Origin: Candidatus Uhrbacteria bacterium
GTDB taxonomy: Bacteria > Patescibacteriota > Patescibacteriia > 2-12-FULL-60-25
NCBI GenBank assembly: GCA_016222815.1
Contig: JACRQE010000006.1
Span: 1 to 64,000 of the forward strand
DNA length: 64,000 bases
Direction of reading: 5' to 3'
The position numbers and the translations under genes were made by a program. Under the pieces are notes generated by a model, which had not been told where the DNA came from, ran no database searches, and saw nothing but the letters and a program-made list of their open reading frames with translations. This document shows positions 1 through 8,370 of the stretch, piece after piece. Numbering within the stretch: position 1 is the first letter of the stretch; the number at the start of each line of letters is the position of its first letter.

Positions 1-1
1 C

Positions 2-109
2 GGTTACTTCGTTTCAACCGTCGGGGCCAACGAAGAAGTCATCCAGAAATACATCGAACACCAGGGCGAGGAGGATAGAGGACGAGCGAAGCTCGTATTG
101 ACCAAATAG
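2..109 (+). CDS. tnpA: IS200/IS605-type transposase TnpA, C-terminal fragment (cut by window edge)
   Basis: The frame opening at base 2 encodes 35 residues beginning GYFVSTVGANEEVIQKYIEH before a TAG stop. This matches the C-terminal helix typical of Y1 (HUH) transposases of the IS200/IS605 family, which move single-stranded DNA through a catalytic tyrosine. The catalytic residues would lie upstream, outside the window. The end-of-element hairpin just downstream supports the call. Whether the full transposase is intact cannot be told from here. Confidence 0.75.
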   Translation, partial: GYFVSTVGANEEVIQKYIEHQGEEDRGRAKLVLTK

Positions 110-139
110 AAACCACGGCCGTGAGGCCGTGGTAGTTCA
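2..139 (+). mobile_element. Right end of an IS200/IS605-family insertion sequence
   Basis: The transposase C-terminus is followed three bases later by a perfect 8-bp hairpin, CCACGGCC (113-120), loop GTGA, GGCCGTGG (125-132), then TAGTTCA. A subterminal hairpin close to the 3' boundary is the recognition structure of this family. The boundary at about 139 is inferred from the TTCA that typically closes such ends. The left end lies outside the window. The element directly abuts the palindromic repeat at 139-237. Confidence 0.65.
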
Positions 140-237
140 TTGGTGACAGGGCTCTTCCCTCGCTGCGGAACTCGTCTTGCGTCGGGATATGCAAGAACTC
201 AGACAGTCCTCGCTTCGTCCAGAGCCCTATCACCAAT
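139..237. repeat. Palindromic element, copy 1 (unique arms, shared core)
   Basis: Arms at 139-155 and 221-237 are inverted repeats matching at 16 of 17 positions (ATTGGTGACAGGGCTCT and its complement). The 65-nt core contains CTGCGGAACTCG, an inner 6-bp hairpin (TCTTGC 175-180 / GCAAGA 191-196) around CGGGATAT, then CTCAGACAGTCCTCGC. The core half-sites recur at 17624-17665 and 41887-41932, while the arm sequences do not. The IS200 end overlaps the outer edge of the left arm, so the IS probably inserted at the foot of this palindrome. Confidence 0.75.
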
Positions 238-365
238 GGGAGTGAGAAGGATATTGACTAAATCGACATAAAATGGTGGTCTAATGGACGTACTTTGGGT
301 ATCGTAAGAACGCACATTCACAGTGAGAACAAGAGAAAACGCGCCAAACCGGAGGTTTGATAATC

Positions 366-2459
366 ATGGATTCATGCGTCAGGAGACTCTTCCCGGGCGC
401 GGTCGGCGCGCTCATCGTCTTCATCGTCCTGCTCATCGGAAGGACGGCGGCAGCCGGCAACGGCTGCGATTGCATCTGTGAACGCGGGAAGGCCACTAAC
501 GGCATCCGCGTGGTCATGAGCAATAAGCCTGGCTGCAGGATCTACCAAGCGGTCAAGCAGTATCCGCAGATTGACCCTTCTACCAAGTTGCCGTATCCGG
601 AACAGATCCAGTTCCGCAGTATCTTCGCGGCTAACCTGGAAAAGATGCCGGACGGTACTTACGAGCGCCGTGGTGTCCTGCGCGGTTGCACCAAGGACGG
701 CAAGCCTTCGCCGGATGCGGATACGGAGGAGAAGAAGTGCAAGCAGCTTTCTTTCTACTACGCGTTGGACGGAGTCGAGATCACGATTCCGACCAAGCGC
801 GTCTTCACCCCGTCCGAACAGGCGGAAATCGATGCCGCAGCCGCCGCAGCGAAGAAGATGGCTGATGAAGCGGCTGCGCAGAAGGCGGATGAAGACCGTC
901 GTGAACTGGCGGCCGAAAAGCACGCCCGCGAGCTGGAAAAACAGCTCAAGGTCGAGCAGGATAAGACTAAGGCCAGGGAAGACGAGCTGGCGGCGATCCA
1001 AGAGATCGCTTGGAGGGCCAGGTTCTTCACAACAGCCGTCATCGTCGTGGTTTCGGCATCGCTTTGGTCGCTCCTCACCATGTTGGCGGCCATGCGATAC
1101 CGCTTCAAGCTCCGTCCGATCACGGTCGACGGATACCGATATCCGGACCCGATATCGGCGGTCAAGGACGTGGCCCTCAAGATGAGCGGCGTGCGCACCG
1201 AAGCCCAAGAAGCCAAGGACAAGCTCTTGGAGGAACAGACCGAGTCCAGGGTCCGCATCGCGGCGTTGGAGCAAAAGGTCGCGGCACATCAGACGGATAG
1301 TTCGGCGACTGCGACAATGATGGCCAGCATCCGAAAGGAGCGCGACGGCTACAAGTCGACACTCGAAGCATTGCGTCTGGAACGCGGACAGGCGACGGAG
1401 GACCTCAAGGCCGAAATCGCCCAACTCAAGAAGCAGAACGAGGATTTGCTCGCGGCCTGGAATGACGTCGATGAAGCGCGGATCCAGCTCGAAGGGTTGC
1501 GGCGGCGGCAAGTCACGCTGCTCATGGAGGCGCAAGCCGAGAACGAAAAGCTGAGCGGCGAGCTCGCGACCGTGCGGCAGGAGAAGGCCGATATCGTGAA
1601 TGAACTCGAGATCATGCGGTTCGTACGCAAGCCTGAATCCATACCTCCGTCAATCCAAGTTGACGGCATGATGGACCTGGCTCTGGCCATGGATGACCAG
1701 CAAGAGGCGGTGACCAATGTTTTGGCACCAGCACTTCCACCCACTGAGACTCCCTATCGGCGCCACCAGACGGCGTCGTATCCCATCCGTGACCTCCATC
1801 AAGCCCTAGCCGGAAGCCAGAGCGGCGATCGGCCTTCATCCACTGAGACTCCATCAGCCGCCGGAAGCGATTCCGAGCTGGCCATTTACCGCCAAGGTTT
1901 TGAAGTCTTGGAGAATTCCATGTTCTGGGGGAGAGGCGACCGGCCGTCCGACATGAAATTGGAGGACCGCGTCAAGCGCATCGTGGAAACCGTGAACGAA
2001 GCCTGCAGTTGTATGGCTTCGGTCAAGTCGCAGACCAGCCGTCCGCCGGCATTTGCCGCTGATACTTTCGCGCCCCGCTCGAATTCCGACATCGTCAGGG
2101 TTGCGGCGCTCATGGGAACGACGGATGATTTCGACCTGCCGGGATTCCAGAGGAGCCTGTCCGGCGCGTCGAACGCGAACGCGGCCGATTGCCTCAAGAC
2201 CTGCGTCTACGAGTGGGCGCGGCGGGTTGAACGCCACGGCGACAGCCTGATCTATGCAATCGATATGCCGTACGAGCTTTACGACCTGCATGCCTTCCTG
2301 GACTCGCAGCTCCTGTACGGCGAGGGTATTGTCCCGCTCGTGCCGGATGAGTTTGTGGATAAGCTGTACCAGGTCAAACATGTCGGCGACCCGGCGTTCG
2401 CCAGACGCCCGCGCATGTCTTCGTTCCCACCTTCGGCCATGGCGCCTGTCCAGGCCTGA
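366..2459 (+). CDS. Hypothetical coiled-coil membrane protein
   Basis: The protein has 697 residues from an ATG preceded by GGAGG (351-355). I prefer this start to the TTG three codons upstream. It opens with a hydrophobic signal or anchor segment (GALIVFIVLLIG), then a Cys-containing domain (CDCICERG, later GCTKDG and KKCKQ) of about 130 residues, presumably outside the membrane. A charged coiled coil follows, then a second membrane segment near residues 218-242 and a long heptad-rich region to about residue 430. A Pro/Thr linker with a short internal repeat (TETP twice) leads to a C-terminal globular region of unknown type. I recognise no family. The layout suggests an envelope scaffold or sensor, which is inference. 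A strong terminator follows, and the next gene converges on it. Confidence 0.7.
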   Translation: MDSCVRRLFPGAVGALIVFIVLLIGRTAAAGNGCDCICERGKATNGIRVVMSNKPGCRIYQAVKQYPQIDPSTKLPYPEQIQFRSIFAANLEKMPDGTYERRGVLRGCTKDGKPSPDADTEEKKCKQLSFYYALDGVEITIPTKRVFTPSEQAEIDAAAAAAKKMADEAAAQKADEDRRELAAEKHARELEKQLKVEQDKTKAREDELAAIQEIAWRARFFTTAVIVVVSASLWSLLTMLAAMRYRFKLRPITVDGYRYPDPISAVKDVALKMSGVRTEAQEAKDKLLEEQTESRVRIAALEQKVAAHQTDSSATATMMASIRKERDGYKSTLEALRLERGQATEDLKAEIAQLKKQNEDLLAAWNDVDEARIQLEGLRRRQVTLLMEAQAENEKLSGELATVRQEKADIVNELEIMRFVRKPESIPPSIQVDGMMDLALAMDDQQEAVTNVLAPALPPTETPYRRHQTASYPIRDLHQALAGSQSGDRPSSTETPSAAGSDSELAIYRQGFEVLENSMFWGRGDRPSDMKLEDRVKRIVETVNEACSCMASVKSQTSRPPAFAADTFAPRSNSDIVRVAALMGTTDDFDLPGFQRSLSGASNANAADCLKTCVYEWARRVERHGDSLIYAIDMPYELYDLHAFLDSQLLYGEGIVPLVPDEFVDKLYQVKHVGDPAFARRPRMSSFPPSAMAPVQA

Positions 2460-2464
2460 AAACA

Positions 2465-2496
2465 CACCCCGCAATCTGTCGATTGCGGGGTGATTT
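2465..2496. terminator. Bidirectional Rho-independent terminator
   Basis: Perfect 12-bp stem CACCCCGCAATC / GATTGCGGGGTG (2465-2476, 2481-2492) with loop TGTC, then ATTTTATT on the + strand. It lies between the converging genes ending at 2459 and 2525 and can serve both. Confidence 0.85.
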
Positions 2497-2524
2497 TATT
2501 GTCAAAAGGTTTTTTTCGGTCGGT

Positions 2525-4642
2525 TTACGGCAAGGGGACCGAAATCAAACGGTTGCCATCAACAGCGACGATGCGTTTGGAGGCTTCGTCTACCGTGACG
2601 TCGCGCAGGTCGTGGAACTGTGTCGAAGTGAGCTGGGCTTTGAGCGAGCCGTTTTTTTCGTAGACCAGGATGCGTTTTTCGGCCGGGTCAGTGATGACGA
2701 AGATATTGCTGTCAGAAATTGTCCAAAGCGAAGATGCGGCACGGAGAGGCGGGTCGATATTGGACAGGCTGAAGCTGACCTGGGCTCCGGACAGGAATTG
2801 GAGAAGCGTACCGTCATTCTTCAGGACGTAGACGTTGCTGTCGATGGCCATGGCGACGGCGCCGGATATGGAGACATCGGCGGCTTTGATGTATTCGCCT
2901 TCGCCCCCGAACGAACCCCCGGAATTGGTGTAACGCCAGATTTGGTTGCCGGCAGGATCAAGGCTGTATATTTTTCCGCCGTAGAGCACTGCGTCCTGGG
3001 TGGAAGACGATTTCACATGGGACCAGGGCATGGGTTTGACCAAGTCCGTGGTCTTGCTGAGGGCCAGGAGTTTACCTTCTGAAGTGGAGAACAGGATGGA
3101 ATCCTTGCCTTCATCGGCAGCGACTACGGTTCCGGCTCCGGCCGGCAGCGGTATCCGTTTAGTCTCACGCGTCGCGACGGTAACCCGGATGATTTCACCC
3201 GAAGCATTATCGACCGTGTAGACGTAGTCTTTGGTCAGAAGTATGCCGCCCAGGCTGCCGGAAGCGGAGTTGGCGGCGGAATACAGTTCGGTCACAGCTT
3301 CGACCTTGACCACCTTCTTGAGCCGCTCGCGCAAATCCTTCAGATCTTGGGCGAGTTTCTGGAGCTTTGCTTGGCGGTCGGCTAGCGGGGACTGGATGCC
3401 ATTCGCGATTTTTTCGGCTTGTTCGATTTCGGAACGGGCCCGGAGCTCGTTGCCGTAGACCAGATCGGATTCGGCACGGTTGCGGTTGTCCATGGCGCTG
3501 TCGAAAGTCGTGTTCCAGGCTGCGATTTCAGCGGCGACTTTCTTGGAGTGGTTCCACCAGATCAGTCCAGAAACGGACGCGATCACGAGGATTAAGGCGA
3601 TGATGCCGATGGTCTTATGTTTTTTCGATAATCCGGCACGATAGCCGGCGTTCATGCTGCGTAAGCTGGCCAAGGCGACAGGATCATTGATTTGTTCTTT
3701 GCGGCCGCCGATGCGCACCTTCTTCATCATGCCCATCAGGCTGCCGCCGATTTTGGCCGCGGCGGATTTCAGTTGTTCGCCCGTGTCCTGGAGACGATTG
3801 ACTGGAGAGACGACGGGGGAAAGATGCTGGTTGGCTTCGGCTTCGGCTTCACGCAGTTTTTCGATCGAGGCCGTGGGTGCATCAGCAGCTTCCTCCTCTT
3901 CGGTTTCGAGATTGAGCGGCAGTTGGGAGGATGTCGATTTGATTTCGCAGCTGGCCACGACCACGGCCACGAAATCGTCCGGGACGCCGCGTTTTTCAAG
4001 GTCTTGGCGTATCTCCATAGCAGCCGTCACTGGCGGCAGGGAGGTCAAACGTTCGTTGATGCGCAGTTCGTTGCGCAGCCTTTCCAGGTTGGACGTGCCG
4101 GCGATTAAAATGTCGCCCACGCCGATGTCGCCGCAGATGATTGAAGAGAAGGGTTTTTCGGGAGCCGTCTGTTCTGGCTGTTCGAGCGAACCCAGCAGAT
4201 CGAATGGCCGGAATTCACCGCTGGGTTGTTTCTGCAAAAAAGTGTTCATCAGCCTGCCGGTGCCGGTGAAGCAAAGATGGCCTTCAGACATCTCGAGCAC
4301 GAAGATGTTGACCCGCGACCACTGGATGGGCGTGGTTTCGTCGCGGACGAAAGCGGCGACGGATTCGTTCAAACGCTGGACCAGCTTCTCGAAGCGGCCG
4401 AGTGGATCTTGGTCGACCTGCGACACCAGGTGCCGAGTCTGTTCTGCCGTGGAGTTGATGACATCGAGCAAGCGCTCGTAGGCATAGAGCGTGGAGTGGA
4501 TGTCGGCGATGACCAGAAGAGTCGGCCCAAGACGCGGACGTCCTGGGTTTTCGAAGCGGAAAATGCCTACGATGGTTTCGTCGCTCAAGCTTTTGGCGAC
4601 CTCAATCTCAGCTATACGGAATTGTTGCGTTTCGTCTGCCAT
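2525..4642 (-). CDS. PP2C-like domain / transmembrane / beta-propeller protein
   Basis: The 705-residue protein has three parts. Residues 20-235 look like a PPM/PP2C-type fold, with GVGDILIAGT (175-184) and PDDFVAVVV (221-229) resembling the metal-site motifs of that family. Residue matches at the metal sites are incomplete, so a pseudo-phosphatase is possible. A Glu/Ala-rich linker leads to one membrane helix (about 344-363). Next comes a coiled coil (about 365-455), and the last 250 residues are repeats of a beta-propeller kind (LLTKDYVYTVDNASGEIIRV, SKTTDLV, GKIYSLDPAGNQIW). The N-terminus is predicted cytoplasmic and the propeller extracellular. Function is unknown; signalling across the membrane is an inference. 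A TATACT -10 box lies at 4667-4672 on the minus strand, about 25 bp before the ATG. Confidence 0.75.
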   Translation of the reverse strand: MADETQQFRIAEIEVAKSLSDETIVGIFRFENPGRPRLGPTLLVIADIHSTLYAYERLLDVINSTAEQTRHLVSQVDQDPLGRFEKLVQRLNESVAAFVRDETTPIQWSRVNIFVLEMSEGHLCFTGTGRLMNTFLQKQPSGEFRPFDLLGSLEQPEQTAPEKPFSSIICGDIGVGDILIAGTSNLERLRNELRINERLTSLPPVTAAMEIRQDLEKRGVPDDFVAVVVASCEIKSTSSQLPLNLETEEEEAADAPTASIEKLREAEAEANQHLSPVVSPVNRLQDTGEQLKSAAAKIGGSLMGMMKKVRIGGRKEQINDPVALASLRSMNAGYRAGLSKKHKTIGIIALILVIASVSGLIWWNHSKKVAAEIAAWNTTFDSAMDNRNRAESDLVYGNELRARSEIEQAEKIANGIQSPLADRQAKLQKLAQDLKDLRERLKKVVKVEAVTELYSAANSASGSLGGILLTKDYVYTVDNASGEIIRVTVATRETKRIPLPAGAGTVVAADEGKDSILFSTSEGKLLALSKTTDLVKPMPWSHVKSSSTQDAVLYGGKIYSLDPAGNQIWRYTNSGGSFGGEGEYIKAADVSISGAVAMAIDSNVYVLKNDGTLLQFLSGAQVSFSLSNIDPPLRAASSLWTISDSNIFVITDPAEKRILVYEKNGSLKAQLTSTQFHDLRDVTVDEASKRIVAVDGNRLISVPLP

Positions 4643-4770
4643 TTTTGCTGATTTGTTCTTTAGCGGAGTATACTTGAAATGCCCCGAACTAGTCCATCCT
4701 AGACCTTCCGGGCCGTAAAGAGCACCCCCTTGTCAAGGGGCGTAAAGGCAGGCAGGATAGAGGAGGGTTT

Positions 4771-5370
4771 ATGCTTGAACACTTATTTGGCTCACGAACT
4801 AGACTAAAGTTGCTCATGATCTTCCTGCAGCGGCCGGATGACGTGTTTTATGTCCGTGAATTGACCCGGCTGATCGATACGCAGATCAATGCCGTCAGGC
4901 GCGAATTGAAGAATCTGGTGGATATCGGACTGCTGATCGAAGGCGCGGCCAAGGAGGAGGAACCGGGGCTCAAGCGTCCGGGGCTCAAGCGGCGCTACTA
5001 CGTGGCCAACAATGATTTTCCGCTCATGCAAGAAGTGCGCGCTTTGTTGCTCAAGGCGTATACGCTGATGGAATGGAAGCTGGACGAGCAAGTGAGGAAA
5101 CTCGGCGACGTGCGTTATCTGGCCTTCATGGGGATATTCATCGGTCAGCGCAACCAGCCGTTGGATGTGTTCGTCATCGGCGACATGGACAAGGACGGAC
5201 TCAAGAGCCTGATGCAGACCGCGGAAAGCAGGATGGGTGCGGAAATCAACTACACGGTCATGTCGTACCAAGAATACATCTATCGGCGCGACATGGCGGA
5301 TCGGTTTTTGGAAGGGATCTTGAAGGCGCCGAAGTCAATTTTGATCAACCGTCTTGATGAAAAGAAGTAA
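4771..5370 (+). CDS. Winged-helix regulator with nucleotidyltransferase-like C-terminal domain
   Basis: The 199-residue protein starts with a winged helix (MLEHLFGSRTRLKLLMIF, then VRELTRLIDTQINAVRRELKNLVDIGLL), the pattern of ArsR/MarR-like DNA-binding domains. The rest (about 95-199) resembles the MNT nucleotidyltransferase-like fold (PLDVFVIGDMDKDGLKSLM, EINYTVMSYQEY), but I do not see a complete catalytic GSxxxxxxxDxD motif, so it is probably a non-catalytic sensor. The start has a strong AGGAGGG site. The gene overlaps the next one (tsaB) by 17 nt, so they are probably co-transcribed. Confidence 0.8.
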   Translation: MLEHLFGSRTRLKLLMIFLQRPDDVFYVRELTRLIDTQINAVRRELKNLVDIGLLIEGAAKEEEPGLKRPGLKRRYYVANNDFPLMQEVRALLLKAYTLMEWKLDEQVRKLGDVRYLAFMGIFIGQRNQPLDVFVIGDMDKDGLKSLMQTAESRMGAEINYTVMSYQEYIYRRDMADRFLEGILKAPKSILINRLDEKK

Positions 5371-5785
5371 ATCCAAATGTTTTTTGTTTTTAGACACTGC
5401 GCGGTCGGGCGAGTTCCGGTTCGGATATCTGCGCGAGGACGGAGTGGAGCTTGTGGACGGTATCGGACGGTCGAATAAAATTTTATCGGCATTGGCCAGT
5501 CATCTCAAGGCTCAGGACGTCCAAGACATGGCCGGAGTGTGTGTCGTGGCCGGACCCGGTTCTTTCACATCAGTCAGGACCGGCGTATTGGTGGCGAACC
5601 TGTTGGCGCGGTATTGGGGCAAGCCCCTGTACGGCGTGAGCGTGGAGCAGGCGCAGGACGTCGAACGTCTTTACCGGGAACTCAATGACGGCAAGCATCC
5701 TTCTAACGGTTATGTGGCGCCGGTTTATGATACGGAGCCTAACATCACGCTGAAAGCTAGCGTCGGACCGAAGTGCTATGTCTAA
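5354..5785 (+). CDS. tsaB: Short TsaB-type protein (t6A tRNA modification)
   Basis: The 143-residue protein has the ASKHA-type N-terminal half of TsaB: an FLFLDTA start and the signature VAGPGSFTSVRTGVLVAN (family consensus GPGSFTGLRIG). TsaB is the dimerisation partner of TsaD in making N6-threonylcarbamoyladenosine on ANN-decoding tRNAs. Typical TsaB has about 220 residues. This one stops at about the end of the first lobe, a short form I associate with reduced CPR proteins. It overlaps the upstream regulator by 17 nt and the downstream GT2 by 8 nt. ATG at 5354 and 5357 are both possible. Confidence 0.8.
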   Translation: MMKRSKSKCFLFLDTARSGEFRFGYLREDGVELVDGIGRSNKILSALASHLKAQDVQDMAGVCVVAGPGSFTSVRTGVLVANLLARYWGKPLYGVSVEQAQDVERLYRELNDGKHPSNGYVAPVYDTEPNITLKASVGPKCYV

Positions 5786-7268
5786 GGAAAGATTAATGCG
5801 TCGCTTCTTCGAGATCCTGCCTGGCGCTTTGGTCTGGATAACTTTGATATTATCGGTCGCGCTGTCATTCGTGAGGCCGTTATGGGTCATCTATTTCGTG
5901 ATCGTCTTCGATTTGTACTGGCTCTTCAGGGTAAGTTACTACATGCCGTTCGTCCTGATTTCGTGGTGGCGGTATCGGCGCGATATCAAGAAGGATTGGC
6001 AGAAGTACGCGGAAGCGCGGCCGGGTTATGACCGTGTCCGCCATCTGGTGTTCCTGCCGACCGTCAAAGAGGACGTCGGCGTGGTGCGGGAGACGCTCAA
6101 AACAATCGCGTCGGGCACATATCCGGCGGATCGGATGATGATAGTCCTGGCTGGCGAGGAACGGGCAAAGGACCATTTTTTGTCAGTCGCGGATGAGATC
6201 ACAAAGGAGTTCGACGGCGTTTTCCAAAAATTTTTTGTGACTGTCCATCCGAAGGGCCTGCCGGAAGAGCTTCCAGGGAAGGGTTCTAACTTGAATTGGG
6301 CCGGGCATCAGGTGGCGCCGCAGATTTCGGAAATGGGGCTGGATCCGGAAGACGTGATCGTCTCGTCGTTCGATGTGGATACGATCGTGAATCCGCGGTA
6401 TTTCTCGAATCTGACATATCTCTACCTGACCGTCCCCGAACCGACCAGGAGTTCGTACCAACCTATAGCCCTGTATAACAACAACCTGTGGGAATCGCCG
6501 GCAGCCGTGCGGGTTGCCATGTTCGGCACCACGTTCTGGCTCATGACCGAGTTGTCGCGTCCCGAGGGTATGATGACTTTTTCCTCGCACTCCATGAGCC
6601 TGCGGATGCTGATCGACGTGGATTTCTGGCAGAAAGACATGGTGAGCGAGGATTCACGCATCTTTCTGCAGGCGCTGGTCAAATATCACGGGGACTACCG
6701 GGTCACGCCGATTTATGTGCCGGTTTCCATGGACACGGTGATGACCGGAGATTATTGGAAAGCGTTGATCGCCTTATATAAACAGCTGCGGCGTTGGGCG
6801 TGGGGTGTGGAGAATTTTCCCTACATGGTGGAGAAGTTTTCGGCAGACAAGGAGATGCCTTTCTGGACCAAAGCGTCTTTCCTGTTCAAGCAGATCGAGG
6901 GCATGTACACCTGGGCTACGGCTCCTCTCCTGATATTCATCCTGGGTCGGTTGCCTTTTTGGGTGGCGCCGGAAATTTTTCGGGAATTCGCGATTTTTCA
7001 GAATACGCCGTTCGTCCTGGAAACCCTCATGCAATTCGCCATGGTCGGCGTGTTCGTGTCTGCCGGCATGTCGTTCGCCCTGTTGCCGCCTCGACCTTCG
7101 CATATCCCGCGGCGCCAGACCTTGGTGGTGACGATCCTGCAATGGGTTCTCCTGCCAGTCACGTTCGTAATATTCGGCGCCATCCCGGCCATCGATGCCC
7201 AGACGCGCCACATGCTTGGCGGACGCTTCCGTTTGGGGTTTAATGTCAGTCCGAAGCGGAAAGGGTAG
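5778..7268 (+). CDS. Multi-pass membrane glycosyltransferase family 2
   Basis: The 496-residue protein has two N-terminal membrane helices (about 14-60) and then a GT-A domain with FDVD (198-201) as the DxD metal/nucleotide site. ED at 291-292 is the likely catalytic acid/base, and QLRRW (336-340) is the QxxRW motif seen in processive or lipid-linked GT2 enzymes. Four to five further helices close the protein. It probably makes or extends a surface polysaccharide at the membrane; the sugar cannot be predicted. The start overlaps the tsaB stop. An alternative ATG lies at 5796. Confidence 0.85.
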   Translation: MSKERLMRRFFEILPGALVWITLILSVALSFVRPLWVIYFVIVFDLYWLFRVSYYMPFVLISWWRYRRDIKKDWQKYAEARPGYDRVRHLVFLPTVKEDVGVVRETLKTIASGTYPADRMMIVLAGEERAKDHFLSVADEITKEFDGVFQKFFVTVHPKGLPEELPGKGSNLNWAGHQVAPQISEMGLDPEDVIVSSFDVDTIVNPRYFSNLTYLYLTVPEPTRSSYQPIALYNNNLWESPAAVRVAMFGTTFWLMTELSRPEGMMTFSSHSMSLRMLIDVDFWQKDMVSEDSRIFLQALVKYHGDYRVTPIYVPVSMDTVMTGDYWKALIALYKQLRRWAWGVENFPYMVEKFSADKEMPFWTKASFLFKQIEGMYTWATAPLLIFILGRLPFWVAPEIFREFAIFQNTPFVLETLMQFAMVGVFVSAGMSFALLPPRPSHIPRRQTLVVTILQWVLLPVTFVIFGAIPAIDAQTRHMLGGRFRLGFNVSPKRKG

Positions 7269-7282
7269 GTCGGGAAAACCAA

Positions 7283-8335
7283 ATGCACGAAGCAAAACGG
7301 ACAATCATCAACGTCGCGACCTGGAACGGGCTGGCTTACCTGCCGAATTTTTTCGCGTCGCTCGACCAGCAGACGGATAAGGAGTTCACGGTCACGGTGG
7401 TGGATAACGCTTCGGATGACGGGACGCTCAAGTGGCTGGAGCAGGAGCGTCCGGATACGGCGCTTCTGCGGAATTTCAAGAACCAGGGATTTTGCCGGGC
7501 GAACAACCAGGCAATCACGTTGGCTTTGTCGCGGTGGCCGGAAGAGATTTGGCATGACCGGTATATCCTGGTAGCCAACCAGGATTTGGAGCTGGCGCCT
7601 GACTGTCTGGGCCTTCTCGTTGCGGCATTGGAGGCGGACCAGGAGCTGGCCGGAGTCCAGCCCAAACTGCTCGCGGCCAGCGTCAAATCGGATATCGACG
7701 GCCGGCGCGAAACAGAGCGGAGCAATGTCATCGACTCGACCGGCATCCAGATGAGCAAGGCGCGACGAGCGTTCGAACGCGGTGCGGGGGAAGTTGACCG
7801 TGGACAGTATGACGGCGCGCGGGACGTGTTCGCCCTGACTGGGGCTCTGGCTTTGTTCCGGGCATCGGCCATTTCTCAAGCGAAGTTGGCCGGGGAATTT
7901 TATGATGAGGATTTCGTTTCGTACAAAGAGGATATTGATTTGGGCTGGCGGATGCGGAGGCTGGGTTTGAGGGTCAAGTTCGTGCCTGAAGCTGTGGCCT
8001 GGCACCACCGCAGCGCGGCCTCGGCCAAACAGGGGTTCATGTGGTTCAAGGCGTTCATCCGGAGATTCAGGAAGCCCGCCCGGATAAACTTCAATTCCAC
8101 TCGCAACCATGTCTGGATGGTGTGGAAAAACGACGAATGCGGGAACCGCATCATCCATGCGCTTTGGATTTATCCGTATGAATTAGGCAAGTTCCTCGTG
8201 GCGCCATTATCAAAATCGTCTTTGAGCGGCTATGTGGCGGCCCTTGCGGGATTCGGTAAAATGTGGAAAAAGAGACGTGAGCTGGCCAAGCGAGCCAAGG
8301 TCTCGGGCAAGGAGATGAGGAAGTGGTACGTGTGA
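7283..8335 (+). CDS. Glycosyltransferase family 2 (rhamnosyltransferase-like)
   Basis: The 350-residue protein opens with the GT2 nucleotide-binding pattern: INVATWNGLAYLPNFFASL, VVDNASDDGT (40-48), a GFCRANNQAI stretch, and NQDLEL (99-104) at the DxD position. Later EDIDLGWRMRRLG matches the acceptor-side motif of WbbL-type enzymes. These transfer a deoxyhexose from a nucleotide sugar onto a growing glycan on the cytoplasmic face. Specificity is not predictable. It starts 14 nt after the preceding GT2 and forms part of a run of three GT2 genes. Confidence 0.85.
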   Translation: MHEAKRTIINVATWNGLAYLPNFFASLDQQTDKEFTVTVVDNASDDGTLKWLEQERPDTALLRNFKNQGFCRANNQAITLALSRWPEEIWHDRYILVANQDLELAPDCLGLLVAALEADQELAGVQPKLLAASVKSDIDGRRETERSNVIDSTGIQMSKARRAFERGAGEVDRGQYDGARDVFALTGALALFRASAISQAKLAGEFYDEDFVSYKEDIDLGWRMRRLGLRVKFVPEAVAWHHRSAASAKQGFMWFKAFIRRFRKPARINFNSTRNHVWMVWKNDECGNRIIHALWIYPYELGKFLVAPLSKSSLSGYVAALAGFGKMWKKRRELAKRAKVSGKEMRKWYV

Positions 8336-8370
8336 GCGGTGGGGCGCGTCACCTGCGCCCATACGGAAGC

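Noticed and set aside
39-236. 65-codon minus-strand ORF across the IS end and palindrome
   Set aside because: It reads through both hairpins; its sequence is explained by the repeat core and not by protein conservation.
372-1535. Long minus-strand ORF of 387 codons opposite the coiled-coil gene
   Set aside because: It is the antisense shadow of a GC-rich coding frame; Arg/Leu-rich with no motif, and the + strand gene has a good ribosome binding site and signal peptide.
4726-4740. CCCCTT / AAGGGG hairpin upstream of the wHTH gene as a terminator
   Set aside because: Only a 6-bp stem, no U-run on either strand, and it sits inside the leader of the gene at 4771.
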